From contig CALCSX010000313.1 in the NCBI GenBank assembly GCA_937894165.1, positions 1 through 5,349 of the forward strand: 5,349 nt of DNA. Reading direction: 5' to 3'. The position numbers were made by a program, and so were the translations under genes. The stretch comes from an uncultured Saprospiraceae bacterium (lineage in GTDB: Bacteria > Bacteroidota > Bacteroidia > Chitinophagales > Saprospiraceae). The notes under the pieces were generated by a model. It worked only from the letters and a program-made list of their open reading frames with translations. It had not been told where the DNA came from and did not search any database. Within the stretch, counting starts at the first letter, position 1. Every line of letters starts with the position of its first letter. Shown here one piece after another: positions 1-5,326 of this stretch.

Positions 1-166
1 ACTGTTCTATTCGAGATATTAATTCTTGATCCGTAAAGGGTTTGAAATGTAAATATGCCTCTTTTTCTCTATTCACTATATATTTTTCTAAATCTCTTAT
101 TAGTAATTCATCTTGTAATTGAGATAAATAAGCTATTAGATTTAATTTACGGGTTGGTAGATCCAT
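1..166 (-). CDS. Antitoxin-like small protein, partial (C-terminus off the left edge)
   Basis: An open frame starts at an ATG on the minus strand (complement of 164-166) and stays open for 55 codons to the window edge. The protein begins MDLPTRKLNLIAYLSQLQDE and continues through a charged helical stretch to a 'KPFTDQELISRIEQ' segment. The pattern of 'TRKL.LI..L..LQDE' followed by 'KPFT..EL..RI' is one I remember from small (about 70-85 residue) Bacteroidota proteins annotated as antitoxin-like or addiction-module proteins, usually encoded just upstream of a RelE/ParE-type toxin. The partner would lie beyond the left edge and cannot be seen. Such proteins would act in the cytoplasm by binding the toxin and the shared promoter. 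No signal peptide or membrane segment is present. The leader is AT-rich with no Shine-Dalgarno sequence. The reading frame is convincing; the antitoxin role rests on family memory only. Confidence 0.68.
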   Translation of the reverse strand, partial: MDLPTRKLNLIAYLSQLQDELLIRDLEKYIVNREKEAYLHFKPFTDQELISRIEQ

Positions 167-300
167 AGTGAAAAAATTTTATTAAATATACATAAATGTT
201 AGTCTAATCTCCTACTTAAACGTCAGAAAATGCTAATAGTGTTCTTGATTGATCTATAATTTTTCCAAGTTCCACAAGGATTTTGTTTCATTGGGGATAT
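167..300. other. Intergenic spacer, nothing recognised
   Basis: This 134-base AT-rich gap separates the end of the esterase gene from the start of the antitoxin-like gene; both are read on the minus strand. I see no convincing hairpin plus T-tract to terminate the esterase transcript and no clear Bacteroidota-type promoter (TTTG and TAnnTTTG) for the small gene, though a promoter for the latter must lie here or further upstream. Confidence 0.5.
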
Positions 301-1452
301 CTACCTGTTTTCTGATAAAATAATTAGCTTTCTTACTGTCCAGAAATTATTTCCTGATAATCTTAATAGATATTGTCCTGATGGAAAGTGATTTAAATCC
401 AGAAAATCAATATTTTCAGCAGATTTTGAAACGATTATTCTTCCTTGAAAATCCATCACTTCCGCATTTGAAATTTTTAGATTTTCTGACTGAATGTGCA
501 GGAAACCGGACGAGGGGTTGGGGAAAATTTGGATAGATTCAATAGGGGGTTGTTGAAACTGAGATGTTGAATTATTCAATGCATATTGACTTAGGAAACG
601 CCATATTTCAACACTAGCATCAAAATCCATACAAGTAACATCATTAGAGCCGGGCATAGGAGAACCGGGCCAGCTATGCTCTCCTCCAATCACTTTGATC
701 AATTCTACGGAATGATCATTGATGCCATTGGGGTAGATATATCGTTCTGCAGTGGCGCCGTCGGTGGGATCTATGTTGGGGATGGGTATAATTTCAGGAT
801 TAAGGTCGCAATTGTTTTCTTCGGCCCAGAAAAGTACTGTTTCTTCGATGGCTTTCATGGTCGAGGTGCCATTGTAGGGATTTATTGGATCTTCGGTTCC
901 GTGAATGTGAATGACAGGAATGGCTTGGGCAGGATTGCAAGAATTATACATGTTGACAGACATGGAGCCGGTGACTGCCCCGATAGCTGCGAAACGATCA
1001 CTTTGACAAGCCAGATAATATGCCATAAAACTACCGTTGGACATGCCGGTGCAATAAATTCTGTTTGGGTTGACATTATATTGGGCGGAAATAGTATCAA
1101 TCAGTGCTTCCAGAAAGCCCACATCGTCAACAGTGGATCCAAAAATATCGCCATAATTCCAATATCGAATGCCGAGAAGGGTAGAGCCATCCGGATGGAC
1201 CATTATAAAATTTGCAGTGTCGGCAATGGGTCTGAAGTCGCGATGTTCTGCGAAGGCTTCCCCTCTGGAGCTCAAGCCATGTAATCCGATAAGCATGGGG
1301 ATAGGTTCGCCAGGAGAGTAGGAGGCGGGGACATAAAATGAATAGGTTCGTTCTCGCCCGTCGTGGATGAAGGAGCCGGTGACGGTAGTTTGGGCATATA
1401 GAAAGCTTGTAGTCGCTAGGAAAAATGCAATGATTAGTTTTATATTTTTCAT
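301..1452 (-). CDS. Secreted LpqC/PHB depolymerase/feruloyl esterase-type hydrolase with T9SS type A sorting tail
   Basis: This 383-residue protein has a Sec signal peptide (residues 1-20, ending in LYA before Q21), then an alpha/beta-hydrolase of the LpqC/PHB depolymerase (COG3509-like, CE1-related) group. Visible family marks are 'GLHG' at 56-59 (oxyanion region), 'HPDG' at 86-89, the nucleophile elbow GMSNG with Ser138, 'HGTEDPINPY' with the likely acid Asp188, and 'GGEHSWPG' with the likely catalytic His259. The triad is complete, so it should be active on a polyester, acetylated polysaccharide or feruloyl-type ester; the substrate cannot be told. Residues about 305-383 form a type A C-terminal domain: 'IQIFPNPSSG' (307-316), 'DFQGRII' (334-340), 'FPSGQYLLRL' (356-365). 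This predicts export across the outer membrane by T9SS, with tail removal and surface attachment or release. The ATG at 1450-1452 is chosen because it directly precedes the signal peptide. The catalytic part is clearly richer in G+C than the tail. Confidence 0.92.
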   Translation of the reverse strand: MKNIKLIIAFFLATTSFLYAQTTVTGSFIHDGRERTYSFYVPASYSPGEPIPMLIGLHGLSSRGEAFAEHRDFRPIADTANFIMVHPDGSTLLGIRYWNYGDIFGSTVDDVGFLEALIDTISAQYNVNPNRIYCTGMSNGSFMAYYLACQSDRFAAIGAVTGSMSVNMYNSCNPAQAIPVIHIHGTEDPINPYNGTSTMKAIEETVLFWAEENNCDLNPEIIPIPNIDPTDGATAERYIYPNGINDHSVELIKVIGGEHSWPGSPMPGSNDVTCMDFDASVEIWRFLSQYALNNSTSQFQQPPIESIQIFPNPSSGFLHIQSENLKISNAEVMDFQGRIIVSKSAENIDFLDLNHFPSGQYLLRLSGNNFWTVRKLIILSENR

Positions 1453-1509
1453 AGTATTATTTACTGAGCACTCTATGCGAGAAATTTCTAATTTCTAAAG
1501 AGATTTCAT

Positions 1510-1580
1510 TATAACGCCAGTTATAGGATGTTCGTTGAAATGGAATTTCATCCATTTATTTCAAGATTGAAGTTAACTTC
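1510..1580. promoter_or_regulatory. Cluster of short inverted repeats upstream of the esterase gene
   Basis: Three dyads fall within 71 bases. TATAAC-GCCA-GTTATA (1510-1525) is perfect with 6-base arms. At 1536-1557 two overlapping hairpins share bases: TGAAAT-GGA-ATTTCA (1536-1550) and AAATGGA-ATTTCA-TCCATTT (1538-1557). GAAGTTAACTTC (1569-1580) is a perfect 12-base palindrome. They lie 58-128 bases before the esterase start codon, a normal place for operators. Short dyads arise easily by chance in AT-rich DNA, so the regulatory reading is an inference from their clustering. Confidence 0.35.
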
Positions 1581-1866
1581 TGATATTTGTAATAAATAAA
1601 TTACATAATATTGTGTCCTACTATCAATAGCATGGAAGATAACGAGATAAATTTTCTAATTAATTTTACAAAACTACTTAGTAAAAGTAATGATGAGGGC
1701 TAATGGAAAATTTATTATAAATGGGACATATATGAAAATAAATAGAATAAAAATAAATACAACAATAAAAAACTATTTATTAACTGTTAAACTATAATAT
1801 ATATATATTTTAAAAAAAATCGTATTAACATAATAATATGGTGATAATTTAATTATTTTAGCTATA

Positions 1867-1898
1867 TTTGACAGTATTATCTAAATAAAATACAAAAA
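1867..1898 (+). promoter_or_regulatory. Possible promoter for the lipoprotein gene (weak)
   Basis: TTTG at 1867-1870 (overlapping TTGACA at 1868-1873) is followed after 20 bases by TACA at 1891-1894. This matches the first half of the Bacteroidota -33 TTTG / -7 TAnnTTTG pattern, but the final TTTG of the -7 element is replaced by A residues. If it is used, transcription would begin only a few bases beyond 1898, giving a very short leader for a start near 1901, or a leader of about 120 bases for the GTG at 2027. The match is partial. Confidence 0.22.
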
Positions 1899-2026
1899 TT
1901 ATAAAACAAAAACAAACAAACAAACAAAACAATTTATTTCTCCTCCTCCCAATTTTAGTACTAATTTTTTTTATAGGTTGCGGGAAGGAATCGAATGAAA
2001 TAAATTACAATTCCAAAAATTCCTTA
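1889..2026 (+). other. In-frame upstream extension encoding a lipoprotein signal peptide, without a standard start codon
   Basis: The frame of the gene at 2027 stays open back to a TAA at 1886-1888. Read from the ATA at 1901 it gives a basic-polar start (KQKQTNKQNN), then a hydrophobic core (LFLLLPILVLIFFIG, about residues 12-26), then Cys27 encoded at 1979-1981, followed by GKESNE. F-I-G-C is an acceptable lipobox, so this is a textbook lipoprotein signal peptide, and the true protein should include it. The frame has no ATG, GTG or TTG between the stop and 2027. The only rare initiators of the expected length are ATT (1898) and ATA (1901); 'ATA AAA CAA' looks like a one-base change from 'ATG AAA CAA'. 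Neither of the other two frames supplies a start that could be joined by a small indel. Explanations are a rare start codon, a start-loss mutation or a sequence error. Confidence 0.72.
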
Positions 2027-3517
2027 GTGTTAAATCGTATTGATAGTATTTATAAACATGAAAGTATTGCTAAAATTTACTCTCGTATTTTAGAATCTCC
2101 GGCAGGTCAAGATATTTTTCTATCACAATTACAAAGTCAAATCACCTCAGAAACGGATTCAACTTTTGAAGGGTTACATTCTGTTCCTCTCACCTTTATT
2201 TTAGATAAGGAATCAAATGGAATAGGATTTCATAATCTGTGGAACTCAGTTTACCAATCTGTTGATTCAAGCTGTAATTTAAATTATTTAATTAATACAT
2301 ATATTCCGGCATATCCAAGTATGTCCTTATCTATATATGATCCATATGAAAGACAACTATCAAATTTAAATTCTCTAGACAATGATTTTCAAATTGGCAT
2401 AGATCTTGATTTTGATTTTGAAAACGCATCATTATATAAAAATGGTCTTTTTGCCGAATTAAGAGATCTTGATTTAGATCCAACAAACCAAGTTGTCATA
2501 CTTAAAGAGAATGAAGGCTTCTGGGCTGTTAACCCATCAAATGTCAATACTTCACAGGATTTCTTCAATACATTTGGAGTTTACATATGTGATAGTGTCT
2601 TTTCCCAATTAAACCTTTTAAACGACAATTATACTTATTCTGAGAGTACTGTTACTTTGCCAGCATCAAGTGTTATAAGTATAGGGAATAATTCCATTAC
2701 AAGTCCCGTGGTCAATTTACTGTATGTAAACAAGTTAGAGTTATATCGTACATATAATATGACATGCAATCCGACAGAAAACAGAGGTCCGGGTGAAGAT
2801 CCTGAAGATCCGGATCCGGAGGATCCTGACCCGGAAGATCCGGATGATGATGACGAAGAAGATTGTGATAGAGACAGGTGGCAAAATCCGAATATGGTGG
2901 AGAGAATTACCAGAATAAAAGCTGGCAATAGTGCAGCAGCAGAAATTCTTAGTGGAACAGATAGATGCCCCGGTGGATGGTTTAACAAAGTTTGTACTTT
3001 TAAAATATTTGCATTTATACCTAAATATGATGGAGACATCTCAGATCCGGACGGGTTGTTTTATGGTGATGTCTTATCCAAAAACTTTTCAGTTCAGAGA
3101 CGTCTAATTAAAAACGGCGATTGGATTTGGACAGATCTGTTGACGTTTGGAAATTATGAATACCGAGAAGGTACGATGGGGCATTACTTTATTTATAAAG
3201 CTATTCAGGTGAATGAAATTGCAGGAACTGAAATAACTGTCTCAGCTAACCAAAAATTTAGTAACAGCATGACCTTTACACTTGGCGGAGAATTAGGGGG
3301 AGCAGAAGCAGAAGGCGAAGTAGAAAGATCCGTAGAAAATAGCATAGGTGTTACGGCAAAATGGACTGAAAGCGATTGGGAAATGGGGGATGAAATAGTC
3401 TATTACTGCGATTGTCAAGAATGTAACAATTGGCAAGGACCGAATTATTCATTTGGACAAATGTTTTTTTCTGTTAGAGAATGTTCTAGTTTAGCAGAGA
3501 ATTGTCAACCATATTAA
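2027..3517 (+). CDS. Unrecognised two-domain secreted protein, probably an outer-membrane lipoprotein (N-terminus likely upstream)
   Basis: I do not recognise a named family. The first ordinary start is GTG at 2027 (496 residues), but it begins in the middle of a coding frame just after a lipoprotein signal. The likely full protein is 538 residues from about 1901. Counting from the GTG, residues 1-250 form a first domain, including 'YPSMSLSIYDPYE' (96-108) and 'NQVVILKENEGFWAVNP' (154-170). I vaguely associate these with Bacteroidota lipoproteins of unknown role. Residues 257-279 are an acidic linker of EDPDP-type repeats ending in a D/E run. Residues 280-496 form a second domain rich in Cys and aromatics: Cys at 280, 314, 323, 461, 463, 466, 486 and 493. 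It has an alternating Ser/Thr-rich strand-turn-strand stretch (401-447, Gly-rich turn 420-426) before 'ESDWEMGDEIVYYCDC' (448-463). The linker suggests a stalk holding the second domain away from the membrane. Enzyme motifs are not evident. Confidence 0.8.
   Translation: MLNRIDSIYKHESIAKIYSRILESPAGQDIFLSQLQSQITSETDSTFEGLHSVPLTFILDKESNGIGFHNLWNSVYQSVDSSCNLNYLINTYIPAYPSMSLSIYDPYERQLSNLNSLDNDFQIGIDLDFDFENASLYKNGLFAELRDLDLDPTNQVVILKENEGFWAVNPSNVNTSQDFFNTFGVYICDSVFSQLNLLNDNYTYSESTVTLPASSVISIGNNSITSPVVNLLYVNKLELYRTYNMTCNPTENRGPGEDPEDPDPEDPDPEDPDDDDEEDCDRDRWQNPNMVERITRIKAGNSAAAEILSGTDRCPGGWFNKVCTFKIFAFIPKYDGDISDPDGLFYGDVLSKNFSVQRRLIKNGDWIWTDLLTFGNYEYREGTMGHYFIYKAIQVNEIAGTEITVSANQKFSNSMTFTLGGELGGAEAEGEVERSVENSIGVTAKWTESDWEMGDEIVYYCDCQECNNWQGPNYSFGQMFFSVRECSSLAENCQPY
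2795..2863 (+). repeat. Repeat coding for the acidic EDPDP linker
   Basis: These bases encode 23 residues made only of Glu, Asp and Pro, with two adjacent EDPDP units (15 bases each) flanked by partial units and closed by a D/E run. The DNA copies differ at third positions (GATCCT, GATCCG, GACCCG), so it is not a perfect DNA repeat. Such stretches are typical extended spacers between domains of exported Bacteroidota proteins. Confidence 0.8.
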
Positions 3518-3524
3518 TATTTTT

Positions 3525-3569
3525 ATTTACTAGGTCATTATTTTTAATACTGACCTAGTAAATTTTTTT
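3525..3569 (+). terminator. Intrinsic terminator after the lipoprotein gene
   Basis: A perfect 13-base stem (3525-3537 with 3551-3563; core arms TTTACTAGGTCA and TGACCTAGTAAA) encloses a 13-base AT-rich loop and runs directly into a T-tract ending at 3569. It starts 8 bases after the stop codon at 3515-3517, the classic position for a rho-independent terminator. The stem has only five G-C pairs, so termination may be partial. There is no matching A-tract on the left side, so it should act on plus-strand transcripts only. Confidence 0.8.
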
Positions 3570-3587
3570 GCATTTAAAATCTAATTT

Positions 3588-4286
3588 ATGAAATCGATAT
3601 CTATAGTCATATTTCTGTTTTTTAATATCGCCTCTCTAACTTCCCAACAGATTGCGGTGGAATTTGGTAACCGAGCTTGGTATTCTGAGTTTAAAGGGAC
3701 ATTTCAAGGCTTAAGCTTGACTTATGATGTAGGAAAAAGATGGGAGTTCGGACCAAATTTAACGACTTCTAATCATATTCGGTTAGACGAATATTTTTCA
3801 AACTTAGCAATCGTGCCGGATGATCCAAATCCAACACAAAGTGCCTATAGAATCAGAAATGGGAGGACAATGGTAGATTCCCCGGAATTTTATCGTGGAC
3901 TTGGAACTACCTCTAGACTTCAGAATAGTAGATTTTTTGAAACAAATGGATATCAATATTTAGGACTTGGTATTACTATTTTGTATAAAATAGTAAATAG
4001 AGATAATTGGCAATGGTATGCTAGAGTAATACCAAGTTATCAGAGAGAGAGGAGGGAGTATGTTTTAACTATTCTTCCTTTAGCTCAATATAAGCTAAAT
4101 GAAGATGAAGAATATTCTAGAGTACATTATACGGAAAAGTTAGTAAATTTTAACAATTTATTTGGGTTGCAATTTGGAACCGGTCTTACCTATCGTGTGT
4201 ATGGAAAGCTTTCTATCGGATTAGATATCTCCTATTATGGCGTTTCTTTTGCACCGGCTTTCATGGTTCGTTATAAAATAAAATAA
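3588..4286 (+). CDS. Predicted outer-membrane beta-barrel protein, function unknown (first of pair)
   Basis: This 232-residue protein has a Sec signal peptide (hydrophobic core 5-18, likely cut near TSQ-Q at 19-21). The mature part is dominated by alternating polar/aromatic beta strands separated by charged loops: 'GLSLTYDVGKRWEFG' (41-55), 'GYQYLGLGITILYKI' (121-135), 'WQWYARVIPSYQRERREYV' (141-159), 'LFGLQFGTGLTYRVYGKLSIGLDISYYG' region (191-218), and a final strand 'APAFMVRYKIK' (222-232). The last strand has an aromatic residue close to the C-terminus, like a BAM-recognised beta-signal. Size and pattern suit a small 8-10-strand barrel in the outer membrane. No catalytic or ligand motif is visible. 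The ATG at 3588 is preceded by an AT-rich leader without a Shine-Dalgarno sequence and lies 18 bases after the upstream terminator, so its promoter is unclear unless there is read-through. It probably shares a transcript with the next gene, 53 bases downstream. Confidence 0.82.
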   Translation: MKSISIVIFLFFNIASLTSQQIAVEFGNRAWYSEFKGTFQGLSLTYDVGKRWEFGPNLTTSNHIRLDEYFSNLAIVPDDPNPTQSAYRIRNGRTMVDSPEFYRGLGTTSRLQNSRFFETNGYQYLGLGITILYKIVNRDNWQWYARVIPSYQRERREYVLTILPLAQYKLNEDEEYSRVHYTEKLVNFNNLFGLQFGTGLTYRVYGKLSIGLDISYYGVSFAPAFMVRYKIK

Positions 4287-4339
4287 CTTTTACTTCAGGT
4301 TTATACAAGGATCAATTTTGATAATTAATAGGATTTCAA

Positions 4340-5032
4340 ATGAATAATATTAAATTTAATGTATTCAAGACCCTTCTAAAATTCAGCTTCGTAATAGGTG
4401 GATTATTTTTATCTAATGTAGCATGCAGCCAGCTATATTTTAACCTAAATCTCGAAGGGAATTATTGGGAGCATACTGATTTATATGGTGGTCAAATAGG
4501 AGCCGGTTTAGAATATAAGTTAGGACGACTTGGAATAAGAGCAAGTTATGGAATCGGATATGGAGAAACCGATAGATTCAAAAACTTTCCTAATGTACGT
4601 TTTGATGACATCGATGTTTTTATCAATCATAAAAATGGAACTGAAGCTAAATTCAACCGTGATCAAACCTCTGATTATGCTCGGCAGCATCAAATTGATT
4701 TAGCCGTATATTTGAGACTATTTAGACTCTCTCCTAAAGTTAATTTGAATCTTCAGGCGGGCGTGTTTTTCTCAAGGATTCAGCACTATTATATTATTGA
4801 CCATGTTGTTATTGAACATTTTGGGGGCGTCATTGCAGATGATTATGAACTTGACTTGTTAATTATTTCGGATCAGCAATTTTATACTGTAGGATTAAGA
4901 ACTGAATTGAATATGGATATTGAATTAAAAAATGGATTCATAATGCCATATGTGGCATTGGGTCTAGGTCCTAACTTTACAAATTTCGGAACTGTTGGAG
5001 TAAGATATTCAGGGATACTTAAAGAGAATTAA
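4340..5032 (+). CDS. Predicted outer-membrane beta-barrel protein, function unknown (second of pair)
   Basis: This 230-residue protein has an N-terminal signal peptide (basic start, hydrophobic core about 14-28, likely cleavage at ACS-Q, 28-31). Cys29 lies near the cleavage site, but the preceding N-V-A is a poor lipobox, so ordinary signal peptidase cleavage is more likely. Beta strands alternate with polar loops: 'QIGAGLEYKLGRLGIRASYGIGYG' region (52-75), 'QIDLAVYLRLFRL' (118-130), 'VNLNLQAGVFFSRIQHYYII' (134-153), 'FYTVGLRTELNMDIEL' (181-196), 'FIMPYVALGLG' (200-210), 'GTVGVRYSGI' (217-226). This fits a small outer-membrane barrel, and the strand-loop order parallels the preceding gene, suggesting ancient duplication. 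A weak Shine-Dalgarno-like AGGA (4330-4333) stands 6 bases before the ATG, supporting this start. The 53-base gap shows no terminator, so co-transcription with the preceding gene is likely. The function cannot be assigned. Confidence 0.82.
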   Translation: MNNIKFNVFKTLLKFSFVIGGLFLSNVACSQLYFNLNLEGNYWEHTDLYGGQIGAGLEYKLGRLGIRASYGIGYGETDRFKNFPNVRFDDIDVFINHKNGTEAKFNRDQTSDYARQHQIDLAVYLRLFRLSPKVNLNLQAGVFFSRIQHYYIIDHVVIEHFGGVIADDYELDLLIISDQQFYTVGLRTELNMDIELKNGFIMPYVALGLGPNFTNFGTVGVRYSGILKEN

Positions 5033-5150
5033 GAAATTTTTGGGTAGTAATTAGTTTTTTGACCTTCCTCTTTTAATTTTCTATCAATACATTCGCCAAA
5101 GATTAATTATTCACTCCTTTTCCCGGGGTTTTACGCCGGGTTATTAACAT

Positions 5151-5173
5151 TTTACCCCATTCGGGGTAATTTT
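5151..5173 (+). terminator. Hairpin with short T-run, possible terminator for the barrel-protein genes
   Basis: TTACCCC (5152-5158) pairs perfectly with GGGGTAA (5163-5169) around a 4-base loop ATTC, followed by TTTT (5170-5173). It lies about 120 bases after the stop of the second barrel gene, and no closer hairpin is seen. The short T-run and its place among other hairpins leave open that it is just part of the repeat element. Confidence 0.45.
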
Positions 5174-5269
5174 GATATTTTACAAAAATACAGCAATAAT
5201 GGAGGTATATATTTTCTAGATTAGAAACTTCACATTTGATTCCACCAAAGTTAATTTAGGATCTAAAAC

Positions 5270-5326
5270 TTATTCACCTTAGAAATTTTCTATAGATCAA
5301 CTCCGTAGGAGTGCTAAGGTGAATAA
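5270..5326. repeat. 13-base inverted repeat enclosing an ACTCC-GTA-GGAGT hairpin
   Basis: TTATTCACCTTAG (5270-5282) is perfectly inverted as CTAAGGTGAATAA (5314-5326). The enclosed segment carries a second perfect hairpin, ACTCC (5300-5304) and GGAGT (5308-5312) around GTA. The nested structure is too regular to be chance and is typical of REP/MITE-like dispersed elements. No open reading frame is inside it, so any mobilisation would need an enzyme supplied from elsewhere. Confidence 0.7.

Larger units (their letters stand above)
1453..1900. other. AT-rich divergent intergenic region
   Basis: This is about 450 bases between the minus-strand esterase and the plus-strand lipoprotein gene, so it should hold the promoters of both. 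It contains short dyads near the esterase (listed separately), an (AT)6 run at 1797-1808, an A8 run at 1812-1819, and a small dyad TTAAC-T-GTTAA at 1780-1790. Two tiny open frames (1632-1703, 23 codons; 1732-1797, 21 codons) have no coding character that I can see. No tRNA-like or riboswitch-like structure is evident. Confidence 0.6.

Noticed and set aside
241..300. Possible terminator after the esterase gene (CCAAGTTCCACAAGG region)
   Set aside because: The two arms do not form a true inverted repeat when paired base by base, and no T-tract follows on the minus strand.
676..1284. A 202-codon open frame on the plus strand inside the esterase gene
   Set aside because: It is antisense to a gene with a complete catalytic triad and signal peptide. 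Its product has no recognisable pattern, and such frames are common opposite G+C-richer genes.
1632..1797. Two tiny plus-strand frames (1632-1703 and 1732-1797) in the AT-rich intergenic region
   Set aside because: They are 23 and 21 codons long with no distinctive sequence, no ribosome site and the low-complexity composition of the surrounding DNA.
1797..1819. (AT)6 and A8 low-complexity tract as a replication origin or attachment site
   Set aside because: No iterons, DnaA-box-like repeats or flanking direct repeats accompany it; it fits ordinary AT-rich promoter DNA.
2635..3039. A 134-codon minus-strand frame with a Ser/Gly-rich middle
   Set aside because: The Ser/Gly run is only the complement of the Glu/Asp/Pro linker codons, so it is a shadow of the lipoprotein gene.
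4407..4432. Possible lipobox (N-V-A-C) in the second barrel protein
   Set aside because: Asn at the -3 position is unsuitable for a lipobox, and A-C-S followed by Q is a good ordinary cleavage site, as in the neighbouring protein.
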